A stretch of DNA of 64,000 nt, taken from the NCBI GenBank assembly GCA_030847615.1, contig JAUMIR010000005.1, positions 211,032,645 to 211,096,644 of the forward strand, written 5' to 3'. The translations under genes and the position numbers were made by a program. This document shows, piece by piece, positions 11,635 through 25,100 of the stretch (the first letter of the stretch is position 1; every line of letters begins with the position of its first letter). The DNA is from Gambelia wislizenii (Eukaryota > Chordata > Lepidosauria > Squamata > Crotaphytidae). A model generated the notes under the pieces. The model searched no databases and was not told the origin of the DNA. It was given only the letters and a program-made list of their open reading frames with translations.

Positions 11635-14600
11635 CAATGTTTATACACTGTATTTCTTGTTTCAAAACTTCTAGCTTCCCCTGATTTATACTTGACATTC
11701 CATGTTCACACAATATGTGAGGTGCAGCTTCAAACTTTTCTTTCACCTCTGAGCACATCAACAGCTGCATATCCTTTCAGCTGAATTGGCTTGAATCCAG
11801 TTACATCATAGAATCATAGAATCATGGAGTTGGAAGAGATCTCAAGCCATCCAGTCCAACCCCCTGCCATGCAGGAATACACAATGAAATCATTCCCAAA
11901 AGATGGCCATCCAGCCTCTGTTTAAAATCCTCCAAAGAAGGAGACTCCATCACACCATGAGACAATGTATTCCACTTCTGAACAGCTCTTACTGACAGGA
12001 AGTTCTTCCTAATGTTTAGGTGGAATCTCTTTTCCTGTAATTTGAACCCATTGCTCTCTGTCCTAGTCTCTGTAGCAAACCAACAAAAGTCCCTACAGCC
12101 AGAACACCCAAGACATATGATCAAATATGCTTTTGAATTGAGCAGAGTCACATTGTGTGAGCTGTTGAGTTGATATAAATATATATATATATATATATTG
12201 AATGCTTGTAGGCCACTGAGGAAGACTGTTGTCGAAACGCGTCTGGCCTTGAGTTTTTATTATTTACTATTATTATAATATTTTATTTTTAGCATTTGCA
12301 TACTTTTCAGTGGGGTATTGTCACCCTTTTAGTAATTTTACTGACTCATCTACATCAGGGGTCAGGTATTTTGGCGTTGATTTTTGGTTTTTTTAAAAAT
12401 TATCTTTAGATACTTTATTTGTAGCATTTGTAAACTTTCTAGTGGGGTATCTTTACCCTTTCAGAAATTTAATTTTATTGGATTCTCTGCTCCAGAGTTT
12501 AGTTATCCTTTTATTTCTTCATATTGTTGCTCTTTTATAATTGGAAGTGGGATTGATTTATCCTGGTTATTTTTTGGCAGAACCCTTCAGTTTGGTTTTT
12601 TGATCACTAGTCTCTGTAGCAGCAGAAAACAAGCTTGCCCCATCCTCAGTATGACAACCCTTCAAATATTTAAACATGGCTATCATGTCACCTCTCAACC
12701 TTCTCTTCTCCAGACTAAACATACCCAGCTCCCTAAGCCACTCCTCATAGGTCATGGCTTCCAGACCACCCACCATCCTGGTCGCCTTCCTCTGGACATG
12801 TTCCAGCTTCTCAATATCCTTCCTGAATTGTGGTGCCCAGAACTGGATACAGTATTCCAGGTGAGGTCTGACCAAAGCAGAATACAGTAGCACTACTTCC
12901 CTTGATCTAAACACTATAGTCCTATTAATGCAGCCTAGAATCACATTGGCTTTTTTAGCTGCTGCATCACACTGCTGACTCATGTTCAGCTTGTGGTCCA
13001 CTAAGACTTCTAGATCCTTTTCACATGTACTGCCCTCATTTTGGATTCTGATCCTGTCCTCTGGGGTATTAGCTACCCCTCCTAATTTGATGTCATCTGC
13101 AAACTTGATAAGCGTACCCTCTGTTCCCTTATCCAAGTCATTAATAAAGATGTTAAAAAGCACTGGGTCCAGGACAGAACTCTGTGGCACCCCACTGGTC
13201 ACTTCTCTCCAGGATGAAGAGGAGCCATTGGTGACTACCCTTTACGCACTGTGCTACTTGTCCTTGTCCTCTGCTGTGCGCCACTAGCTCAATGAGTGTT
13301 TTTCAACTTGGGATAATCATCTTCTGACATCATCTCTTTTTTCATTTTGGTTTGTCTCATCATAGGGAGAAGGCTTCAGGAATAGTTTACTACTGCCTTC
13401 TTTGGCATAGCACTAAAAATCAATAGCTATGGTGCCATTGCAATTGTCTCTGAGAGATCCTCCACCTGTGTCACCCCCTACTACTGCTGCTGCCCAGTAG
13501 CTGCTTGGCATGTTTAGTCTGGCTTCCCAGACTGCTACCATCAGCATAGCCTTGTGCCTCACAGGAGCATGCAATACCATCACACTGTAAGGTTAGTGCC
13601 ATGGATGGTCTCTACAGAACTAGCTTTCCTGAAAGCAGTATATATTGCTTTCACACTTCAGAGACCATTAACAGCCTACAACAGCAGATCAAAGCTTACA
13701 GATGCCAGAATGCTTATGAAGAATGCCACTGCTTACTCTTGTCCTTTTCTGTATCCTGTTTCACTCTGATTCCATCCCATCAAGTAGGTAACTATGTATA
13801 AATACCAGAGACTTGAATATTGTACTCCAGCAATGCATCTGAGAAAGTGGATTGAAATCTATGAAAATTCATGGTCAAGTAAATGAGTTACTCTTAAAGA
13901 TGTTAAATCTGTTTCCTTTTTGATTATTAAATTTAATTTGGGATGCTACTACAGGGTTCTTTTCTCAGTAATATCCATATAGAGATATAACTAGATTTGA
14001 TTGATAGCTGTTGCCCACCTGAAGATGAAGTGACCGGAGACTTTCAGGGAGTGGAAGTGGAATATGATCTAAGTCGTTATCAGTGATGTAAAGATGGTGC
14101 AAGTCCAACATATCCTGAAGAAAATAAGGAAACAAACAAAACCAATTTTGGTTTCACTGAATATGCAGTGGTTTTTAATATATGGAGAAAAATCTATTCC
14201 TTTCAGAGTCTCAGTGAGCATCTAAGTCACAATTTCATGAGTCCTTGTTCCTAGTGACATTATTTCCTTGTTGTATCAGCTTGCAAACCCCTTTGTGCAT
14301 CCCAAATACAGAAAAGAAATAAAATGTCTTGCCAACTTTGGACCTTAGGACTTAAAACTGATCTTGCCTTCATTACAGTTCACTTCATCTGGCAGCAGAA
14401 TCTCATCCCCATAGATTGAAAGGCAGGATCATTCCATGCTACAGCAACTGTTGCACATTGCGACCATGAGTAATGGCCCCACCACTTGCTCCACTTGTGC
14501 AATTGTCCCAAGGACAGAGTTATGACAGTGGTCTCCTCCTGGGAATGTAACCCTTGCACAATGCCTAAATTGTGTCGGAGGACTGCAACTGCACAGTCTT

Positions 14601-17600
14601 AAGTTGGTTTCCAACAGTGTTTCCCAAACTTTGTTCCTCAAGATGTTTTGAACTTCATCTCCCAGAATTCCTATCTGTTAGCCAAGGTGGCTAGGGTTTC
14701 TGGGAGATGAAGTCAAAAATACCTGGAGGTCCAAAGTCTGGGCATCACTGTTCTACAACATTGTAAAATCCCAACACGATGCCAGCCTATGTTTTTTAGA
14801 AGTCATTTGTCAGGTGAGGATTCCACCCCCAATAAACAGTAGACAATAAAACTCATAACTCACTTTAAATGCTTCCTGCTTTATCCCCTTGCGACCCAGT
14901 CTGTTGTTACTAATGTCAATGAAACTCAAAGTTGGTGGTAATTCTGGAAGTTGTCTTATCCTATTATCTCGAAGTATCAGCTCCTGAAGTTGTGGCAGAT
15001 TTCTGAAAGCATCTTCATCAATTTCAGATATAAAATTGGAAGTCAAATCAACCCTTTTTAAGTGGTCTAGTCAGAAAAGTTAAGAAGGGGAAAAATTAGA
15101 ATATTCTTACAATGTAATTCTGCTTGCATTAAAAACAAAACATAGTAAAATCTAGTGCCATACTTTTTTTAAAAAAAAAAGATAGTTATATCAGTTCTAA
15201 TTATTGAATAGGCTATTATTTAACACCAAGAGTCAAATGTTGTAATATGCTTATTTTTCATTACAAGCTAATTCCTAAAATAAAACATGGCACTTTACTA
15301 TCAGTATAAACATTGATCCATACTTAGGTTAGCAAAGTCATCCCTGTTGACCTTTTTGATTCTATTATAGCGGGAGTAAAAATGGGTGGTTTCCTTGGGC
15401 AAGGGTGGAAGAGCTTCAAGTTCACGATCATCACAGTACACAGAAGTACCCAGACAGGTACAGAGAAGACAAGTTGGAAGGCCTAAAAAAGTGAAATGAC
15501 AAGTTACTTAGGAGCACAAAAATGAACTAGTCTATTAAGAGGCGTATGCAATCAGATATGTATACCTAGCTTGTCCTTTTATTGTCATCTCTACGTGCAT
15601 GTATATACATACATATGATCATATTGTTCCATTACTATGGTATTCATGAGACAGTAAAAATATAAGACAATGGCTGACAGCCAATGAGCAGGCTGGTGGA
15701 TTGTACGTTTCCACCAAAGTACATATGCCAGTCATTCGGGGGTAGACGGTGGTCCTTCTTCCTTGCTTCTTTCCTCAGCATTCATCAGCAGCAGCCAGTG
15801 GCTCCCATTGCAGATCTATCACCTCAGAAACTGGCTACCCTTATGCGCTCAGAGAAGTGCAGCTTTCCCCCTTAGCATAAGACTGCTTCATTTTTACCAA
15901 ATATTCAACACCAACAAGAAGATGCCTGGGCATGACACTACAGATGATCAATGTGTTTGTGTGTGTGTGGGGGGGGGGGTTCTATGCACACAAAGTCAAT
16001 ATATAGGCTAAAGTCAGTGTGTGATTTCTTGTGCCTGTAACTAGAAATGCACCTAATGATGAAACCTTCCCCATTATTTTAATAGATTTTTCCACCCAAC
16101 TGAAGGCTGCCAGTTTGCCAGATTGTTAGTACATAAGTCAGTTCAGACACTAGTATCAGGCATCATCCCATAATTACAGTGCTGACTGGCTTGTTATTGA
16201 CATATAGCTCTTGGCTACTGGTTATGACCATGGCCATTGAATATTTTCATGGTATTGAACACAGCTTTCTGCATTTTGTGAAACAGTATTAGCTGCACAA
16301 ACTCAATGATCTGTTTTCTTGTATGTCAGGTAAAAATGTTTGATAAATATGCAATTTGCATTAAGAGTTGTAGTGGATACCACTTTTAGAATTTGAGTCA
16401 AAAAAGGTTACTAACAACAGGATCCTATGCATTTCTACTCAAAACTAAGTTTCATTGAGTTCCTTGGATATTCTGCCAGGTAAGTGGTTGTAGGACTGTT
16501 ACCTTCCCATACAGTACTATCTGTGTGTGCTGGGACATAAGTTCATTACAGATGCTTTGTATCTCATGTTTGTATGTCTTGAGATAAGTCAACTGTAATT
16601 ATTCTTAAATCTGTTACATCTACCCCTTTTTTTTCATTTTCTTCACTTAAATAATTAAATCAGGAGTAAGGATACAATGTAGCTTTTCAAATTAAATAAC
16701 TTTGAAAAATTGACAGTAATCAATCAAGTTTTTCAAAAAATTGTTTACAACATGTAGCTTTCTGCTCAACCATATTATTAAAATGTATAATAAAACCTAC
16801 TATGTCTGCAGTGTTTTATAAGAAAGGTGAGAGATGGTTCTACCAGTGTGAGTAGAGTCAGTGTGTGGTGGCTACCTCATACTGCAGATGTTAGGAGGTT
16901 GGGTACTAGCAAGCTGTTGAAGGACAGATTGTGAGGACTGTGTCAGTTGCTCTGCTCTCCTTAGACCAGTGTTTCTCAACCAGGGTTCCCTGGAATCCTA
17001 GGGTTCCCTAAGAGGTTCCTCAAGAGATTGTGACTGTGGGGGGAAAGCAATCACAGTATATTGAACGATGTTTATGCAGGGGTTCCCTGAGACCTGAACA
17101 TTATTTCAAGGGTTCCTCCAGGATAAAAAGGTTGAAAAAGGCTGCCTTAGACTGTTGCCCTCAGAGGTCCTGGAGGATGTTGTCCCCTTGTTAGTACTGA
17201 AGTGAGATTCAACTACAGGTGTGATTGGTTTCTATACCAATAAGGATGTTGATGGGGGACAATCTTGCCATGAAAATACCTTGGATTGGTCTGAAGAAGA
17301 TTTCTCATGTGATTTTCAGACTGACCTTTTTTTATTTTTTTTGGCCCTTGTCAGATTCCTCAGACCATAACCATGATGACCTGACTCTATTATATCCTGA
17401 GGAACAGTGCATCCTCCATTCAAAACTTAATAATGTTGCTTATGTTTAGTTTGGTAACCAGCATGCTTTTTTGATGATTTTTGAGGAAATTGGTTCTTTC
17501 CCCATTTGAGACTTCAATTTCCTTAGAATTATTTTTAATTAGCATTTCTGATGCAGAACAATGACATCAGGAAAGGTTTCAATCATCCCTTGAGCTAAAA

Positions 17601-19140
17601 TTGGTTGAAACCTGTGGATTATTAAACAAAACATCCAGATACAGCTGAATGAACATAAGAAAGGGATATGAAACATTTAATCTAATTTATGAAAGGTTTT
17701 TAATAACAGGTGTGCAGATATAATTGGGAGGGATTCTTAATTTTCATGTGGCTTTAGGAACTACAGGAGCAGTTAACAGTATTATCTCTATACAGTGAAT
17801 ATGGAAATGATTTTGAAAAAAAGAAGAAAAAATCAAAGACTATTACACATGTTTATGGAAAATGTAGTGTACAAAAATTTTTGGTCTATAGTTCTTACTG
17901 ATAATGCGTTGTATATGAGCTTTTGGGATTGATCAGAAAGCAACCAACTTTGTAGCATTACTGATTAAAAGCCCATGATATCTTATTAGTGGAATTGGAT
18001 GTATCAGGAGGTAGAGGTATTTGGTTCTTCCCATCTCCAAATTACCCATTACACTAACTTCATTCCTTTCTGTTTCTGCTCCAGGTATAAAGCACCCCAT
18101 CAATCCCTTCTCTTTCTAGTGCTTATCTCTTTCCACTCACTGTTTCTTCCCTCATTCCCCTTCCATTTTTGAATTCTAATTCCTGCATGGCAGGGGGCTG
18201 GACTAAATGGCCCTAGCGTCTCCTTCCTACTCTAAGATTCTGTTATTCTAACCCAGAGTTTCACAGAGTAGTGGTAGCTGTTGTTTTGTGCCTTCAAGTT
18301 GTTTCCGACTTATGGCTATCCTCAGGCAAACCTATCACAGTTTTTCTTGACAAGGTTTGTTCAGAGGCAGGTTGCCTTTGCTTTCATCTGAGGCTGAGAA
18401 CGTGTGACTTGCCCAAGGTCACTCAGTGGGTTGCCATGGCTGAGGGTGAGTCAAACCTTGGTCTCCAAAGTTGTAGCCCAGCACTCAAATCAGTACACCA
18501 CTGTTGCAGAGTGGTGCCCTCCGGATATATTGCACCATAACTCCCATGTTCCTGCTCTGCTGTGGCAGCTATCACCAAGGCACATAGAAAGTATGGGAAG
18601 GAATCCCTTGCTGTGCAACCTAATTCTTTGCAGAAAAGACAAGACTGATGGATAAACTGGCTAGTTTTTCTTTCTTCTCTTTCACATGTGTTCTGGTCAC
18701 TTTTATCTTCACTGTGGTTTATTTTAAAAAATCTTTTGCCAGGGTAAAAACCAAGTGTCTCAGGTTGTGAGATCTCATTTGGTACAACTGAGAAAAAGAA
18801 ACAAATGAAAAATTATTTTTTCAGACCAGAGTACTGAAACTGCTGATAAATATACATGCCTTGGTTGTGCATAATTACACAAACCATCCAATTCAATTTA
18901 TCCAGGAATAAATACTGGACCAGAAAGTTCTTCCCCATTAGAGTAGATTTTCATGGGGGCATTCATCCATTTCTTTGTTATATGGTAAATCAGAAGGAAA
19001 AACAGCTACAAAAATGTCTCTTTCTCTTCTTGTTTCAGTTTTCCTGTCATCTCTCTTCCCATTTAGCATAACCAAAATGGCAGCAACCTCTTACCCCCCC
19101 AATACAGGATTAGCTCTATTAGTCAGAATTAAGTCAAAGA

Positions 19141-19177
<37 letters not shown>

Positions 19178-22100
19178 CTTTTCTTCGCAAACGAAGATTC
19201 AGGAAGGACTCATCCCGCGCTTTCTGCAAGCGCGCTGATGACTAAAAAGGCCAATCCGAGATAAACAAGTCCGGTTGCAAAAAGCACAGCAGAAGGTCTC
19301 CTTGGGTGATGTTTTTGGGTTGTGATTCTTTCTGCGTTGTCGTTTCTCTTCAAGACTTGTTCGTCGTGAGTTCTCAAATAAGGCTGCAGCATTGTGGATA
19401 GTGCGTCTCCATGCCTCCCGATGTGAGGCCAGGGCGGACCACTGTTGGTGATCAATTTGGCCAAGCCTGAGATGTTGTTTCAGGGAGTCTTTGTATCGCT
19501 TTTTTGGAGCGCCCCTCTTACGCTGACCCGTGGCGAGTTCACCGTAGAGTAGTATTTTTGGGAGGCGATGGTCCTCCATCCTAGAAACGTGCCCTGCCCA
19601 GCGCGGCTGTGTTCTCAATATCATGGCCTCAATGCTGGTGATCCCTGCTTGCTCAAGGACAGCAACATTCGTCACATAGTCAAAATGGAAGACTTTCAGA
19701 CTCCCACCCCAAACTACAGCCAACTACTCACACCTAAAATTGTTCAAAAATGAGCTAACTCAATTGTGATGACCATGGGCCACCACAGGCCTCTTCACAT
19801 TCAGTTCTGCTATCGTTTCCTATCACCACCTCAGTCTCATAATGCTTACTCTTCATATTATATTGTCTAGAGCATGTCCAGAACCCATCTCTCACTATCA
19901 ACCCAGATAAAACAGAGTGGGGTCTCATTCTCATCTCACCCTTGTTCTCATCTTACATGGCAGAACTCTTTGGCTCTTCCCTTTGGTGGTGTTCTGTCAT
20001 TTGCAACTGGCCTTTTTGAAAGCTGCTACTTCTTCAACCATACACTAAAGCAGCCAGATGTCATCACTCTTCCAAGGTAGGGCTTACTGTATCCAAAGCC
20101 ATAGTTCTTCCCCCATGGCATTCATGGATATTTTTTGGGAGGTTTAATAGAAAATGCCACTCGTAGTATCTGTCTGAACTAATAAGTTTTCACAATCCAT
20201 CTAAAAGTCAGAAAAGAAGGAGATCTCCTAGGAAAGGAATTCCAGAATGGTGACACCATCACCAAGAAAGCACTGTCCCTAGAATCAGATCATCTTATTT
20301 TCCCTGATGATGAGAGCAGGGCCTAATAAAATGCAAATGTTAAAATATGTGCTCTCTAAGTGTCTTAACTTCATTTTTATATCACCACTACTTTAGATTT
20401 TCAAGACATCATAGAATCATAGAATCATAGAATTGCAGAGTTGGAAGAGACCACGAGGGCCATCCAGTCCAACCCCCTTGAATGTCTTTTGAGTTTCCGC
20501 CATTTGTAAAGGGCATGTGATACTTGTGTAGTGCTATTATTTATTTTGGAATCAGTAATTTTGAAGCCATTAGCAGAAGATAAAAATTGAACTAAAAAAG
20601 TTCAAAGAATGCATGAAAACTCTCCAGTCAGTCCAAAAATAAATGATGAATAAAATTAGATGAAGCCCCAAGTCTATGACAATAACACAGAAGATCACAA
20701 TAAAGTCTCCCAATTTTCTTTCACAAACCTTCATGTGTATGGGGGCCAAGAACCCCTGGCTCATGGGGTGAAGAGCCATCAATAAGTTTGGGTGTAGAAG
20801 CTTCTTCTTCATTATCTTCTGGCAGTGGCGAAGATAAATAAATCTCCCTTGTTACTGATGGTAAAACAGTTCCAATCTCTATCTAGATAGAAAAACACAC
20901 ACACAAATATATATTGAGTAATGGTATCTGTTTTTAATAAGTTTGTCATATGTACTAATCAACAACTGATGTAATTGGAGAAGAGTTATATCAGTAAGAA
21001 GGAGAGGTAGCTGGTGGATCAGTGCTGCTGAGTTACCTATAGGAATGAGAAGAATATTTGAAAAAAAAAAACTTAAAATGTGTTTCTCAAGTGAAAAGAA
21101 CCCCAGGGTGCTGAGAAACTTCATAGTTTGGGACTCATTCTATGTAAACCTTGCATGTGGTTATTCTGTACAAAAATGGCATTTTTCAGCGCACAAAATA
21201 ATATTTCTGAGCCAAAATGCTGTTACCTGTGCAGAAAATCCTATTTTCTGTGCAAAACAATCACATAGGAATTTTGCACAGAATTAATCTCAAACTGAGA
21301 ATAGTCTTTGAAAACTGTACAGTTTTCACAGACTTGTCATGTGAGAAGAATATTGCTAAAATTGCCCATTGCCTCCTTCAAGAAGAAAATTAGCAAATAA
21401 TTACATCCCTAGGTGCCTAATCCACTTTCAGTTTTACAGCCACTCATCCTGTGGCTGTACAGGAGCTTTCCTGCTGATGGAACTTATTCCCAACAGAAAT
21501 TCACAAAGCTGGCGTCTCCTTCCCAGGCTGCATTGCGGCCGGAAGGGGCGGAGGAAGGGGCGCCAGCCAATCGGAGCGGGCCGGGTCACCCCCGATTGGC
21601 TGGACCCCTCCCTGAGGGGCGGGTCATCCAGCCGGCTCTGACGCGGCCGGATGATGTCAGAGGAGGGGCGACGGAGCCGATATAAGGCGGCTCCGTCGGC
21701 TCTCCCTCCTCTTTTGGCTCCAAGGAACCGAAGACCCACCCACCCTCCCTCAGGGGCTTCAACCCTTGTCGCAATTTGCAGGGCGGCAGATGTCATGGGT
21801 CTTGATAGGGCAGGAGGTCAGGGGTCTCCATCAAGTGCAAGTTCAAGAACTAGTTCAAGTTCAAGTTTAAGTTCAAGTTCAAGGGAGACCCTGCCTCTAG
21901 CAATTAACTGTTTGTTTTCAGGGGAGGAGAGGGAGTTGGGTAGATGGCCTGGCCAACAGCCCTCTCCTCCAGGAAGTCAGCATGGGCTGACAGGTATCTT
22001 GGCCCACATGGATGGGCTCAAGAAATGGGGTCATGACCCAGGCATTGCCGCCAACCATCCAGCCAAAAAATTGCGGCCACAATTTATTGCCAAACATGTA

Positions 22101-25100
22101 TTCACTAACATGTATCTAACCTATGTTTTCTGAAGATGTAACCAAAATATAATCTTTGTATCCAAAAGCAAGTGTTGAGTTTTTCATTCAAAGGGGCGGA
22201 GGGGTCGTACGGTCTGGGTCCACAAGGAGATCTCCCAAAGAACTCAGAACAGTTGTGGTAGAAAGGAATCTACAGGGTTCTCTAGACAGTGAAAATAATC
22301 CTAATAGAATTAGCAGAGAATATGTTTTGTCCCAACAAGATCCAACCAAGTTTCACAATTTTCAGAAGAGGGGCATAAACCCCTTTTACTGAGTGAGGAA
22401 AGCCTTCACAGCTTTTCCCAAGGTTTTCTGAATAATGCATGGAAATGAGCATTACTGCTCATTGGACATCTGATTCGCATTGCAGTTCATTTTTGGGGAG
22501 GGGGGAAGTGAAAAGCTGATTGGTCAGACATGCACAGGGGGCAGACTTGCCAGCAATGAAGTGGCCAGAAGCACCATTTTGGAGTTTCTTGTTATCGATC
22601 ATGCACTTTTTTGCTGTGCTGAGGCGACCATACAGCTTTTTTAAGCAGAAGGTCACACTTGCGCACATTTGATTTACACTTAAAAAATACTGTGGGGCAG
22701 CAACATCTTGTGGAGAATAACAACATGGGTAATTCACTCTTGGACGCCATCTTGATTTGCAGGCATGGCTGCGTGTATACTTCAAACATGGATAGCTTTG
22801 CATACCAGTGATTTTGCCAAAGGACCATGGAGACAAATGAATGCTGCCACAAATTAGTGTTAATGCGTAACAATCCACACGATATATTCTCATCTAGAGA
22901 AGCCCTACAACTGACAAAGGGCTTGCTTCCTCCTTGGTAACAGGTTCACTTGGTCACCTCTAGTAAGAAAGCAGGATTTGGTAAACACAAGATGAATGTG
23001 TTCTGACATTTTATGCCAGCTTGGAGAAAATATATAATATATGTATGAAGTATGCATTTTAATCCTAAATTATGAGAAGTGAAATATTTGCAATTATAAT
23101 AGGCGGTATCATTCATCACCTTGCTACCTTCCCTCTCCAAAGTTACAGTTACATGCTGAATAAATCTATATTTGTTTCCCAAGAATCTCTACTGTGCATG
23201 AGGCCTGAATATGAGGTCTCTCATATAAGGCCTGAGGCCATGTAGTTTTTGAGAAGTATAAGGAACCCCTAAGTCTCTAGCCTTTTACTAAATGAATTTC
23301 ACATAGGCCTTACATATTTCATTATTGACAGATAGATAATTATGTCCTTTGTTTAAAACAATTAGGCCATTATCCAAATAGCTCCTCAATTATTTGTATC
23401 TTTAGAAGTCTAAGAAGTCTAAGCATGTTGTAGTGGTGTGAGTGTTGGACTAGGACACTGGGAGACCATGATTTGAATCCCTGCATGGTCATGGAAACCC
23501 ACTGGGTGACCTTGTGGAAGTCACACTCTCTCAGCCTCAGAGGAAGGCAAGGGAAAACTCCCTCTCAACAAATTCTGCCAAGAAAACCCCATGATAGGTT
23601 TGCCTTAGGGCCACCATAAGTCAGAAATGATTTAAAAGGCACACAACAAAGGAGTTCAAGGCTTGTGACTCTTAAACTTAGCTCCCCACACACACTATCT
23701 TTGAACTGGAGGAGAATTTTAAAGGTTAACTTGAATAATATTCTAGTGTGTATTAGGCTGCTGTTAAAGAAAAGAACCCCTCCTAGTATATACAAGTTTT
23801 CTAGGACATCTACAGTTAAAACTGGTTGGATCCATCAGTTTGCATTTTTCTTCTTCCCACCTTTAAAAAAATTTGACATCTCAAATAATTTCCATCAAAT
23901 GTATGATGACATTTTTGATTGTTCTAAAGCTGTTGTAAAAAAAAAATCAAGTAAAATTTGATCATTTAATCAATAACCAGTAGAAACTGAGATGAATAGT
24001 TTTACAGTAGTAGTCCACCACTAGATGGTGCATATGCCCTAGAACACAAGGCTACCAGCCTACTGCCTGCTGTATCCCTATTCCTGTTTTTGAAACAATA
24101 GTGTATCATAATCTTCTTGCATTTGTTTTAATTTTTCCTTCCATAGCAAACACATTGGACTCACTGGAACTTCTATTAGTAAAGATTTTGTTTTCATACT
24201 AGATTACTTACACTTGAAAAGCTGGCAACCGGTCCAGTAAAAAGTAAGATACAACAAAAAACTGAGAACTATTTAATTTTAAATATGCAGTTGCCAAATA
24301 TTCTGCCTTCTCAATGTGCAGAAATAAACTGAGTGAGCAGATGAGTTAATGACTAATTTGAATGATCTTCTGTATTTTTCCACATATATGGGAAGAATTT
24401 ATTTTATTTTATTTTATTTTATTTATTTATTTATTTATTTATTTGCTCAGAAGTAAATTGACCAAAAACCTAAAACACTACTTGGGGAAAGTGCAAATTT
24501 GTTTCCAGATATTAAGGGCTTGTTCATATTACAGCCATGAATGCCAATCTCACTAACAGACTGTGAGCAGTTTATTTTATCTCAGCCTAACCTACCCCTG
24601 AGACTCAAAAGTCTGAGAAAAGTTGATACATGAATATAAGTAAGAATTACAATAAATACTTCACATGGATAATCTTTACCTAGGGACATACTATAAAAGA
24701 CAGTGATGAGATAACCTACTTGAAAAGGATGAGGTACACTACAAAATGACATGGGACATGAATGTTCCACCTGGGTATATACAGGATAAATTTGGAGGGG
24801 GGGATTTCCTCTCTCAAAACAAGGGAAGGAGGTGATATTAACTAAGCATACCATCTTTGTCATCTGTTACTTTGACCAGTGGGTATGCACATACCTCTAC
24901 TTTGAGGACATGATACCCTCTTTTATCAAGTGAGTCTATGAACTTGACAATATTGTTCCGAAGTACTAGATAACTATCCTTTGTATAAAGAAAAATGTAG
25001 CCAAAGTAATCTTGAGTAAATAAAAACATGAAATATTACCCATTTTGGAAAGGCAGCATAACAATATTGATTCAAATGTTCTTTGAAACTACACTAGTAA

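Larger units (their letters stand above)
11806..13255 (-). mobile_element. CR1 LINE 3' half, split by a later insertion
   Basis: The 3' end (CATAGAATCATAGAATCATGG) lies at 11808. The C-terminal tail ([32 protein letters not shown]) is at 11860-12060. Reverse transcriptase at 12622-13202 has [48 protein letters not shown] and [21 protein letters not shown] segment within the RT domain (between IQNE and STCEKD) is missing relative to other CR1 copies here. It is interrupted at 12078-12606. Confidence 0.92.
8260..13500 (-). mobile_element. BovB/RTE-like LINE, decayed and multiply interrupted
   Basis: Read on the minus strand in order. An N-terminal part at 11530-11770 has [20 protein letters not shown] and GMGHFESDN, broken by a (CT)n run. 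Endonuclease follows with [12 protein letters not shown] (about 11530) and [12 protein letters not shown] (about 11040). Reverse transcriptase has [19 protein letters not shown] (about 9090-9145), [12 protein letters not shown] (about 9020-9055), and [20 protein letters not shown] with [20 protein letters not shown] (8625-8830). These follow the order of RTE-clade BovB. The 3' segment with aatgagaaacctccaagtcaccctg lies at about 8318-8345. Many stops and frameshifts. Insertions: 9143-10330 and 11806-13255. The 5' limit near 13.5 kb is uncertain. Confidence 0.75.
7389..14018 (-). other. EPYC intron 6
   Basis: 6.6 kb between exons 6 and 7. It holds a GC-rich minisatellite near 7.6 kb and a nested BovB/SINE/CR1/ribozyme-bearing insertion complex from about 8.26 to 13.5 kb. 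7890-8250 and 13770-14018 show nothing I recognise. Confidence 0.85.
15483..20728 (-). other. EPYC intron 3
   Basis: 5.2 kb. It contains a hAT element (16967-17144), a CR1 3' tip (18182-18252), a CORE-SINE (18267-18503), a LINE 3' end (19140-19690) and a CR1 tip (20409-20482). Nothing is recognised in 15485-16950, except a G-rich run at 15969-15979, nor in 17160-18180. Confidence 0.85.

Noticed and set aside
21434..22133. CpG island with TATA box as the promoter of a host gene
   Set aside because: The downstream block recurs at 59.5-59.9 kb beside a recombinase relic, so the promoter belongs to a retroelement.
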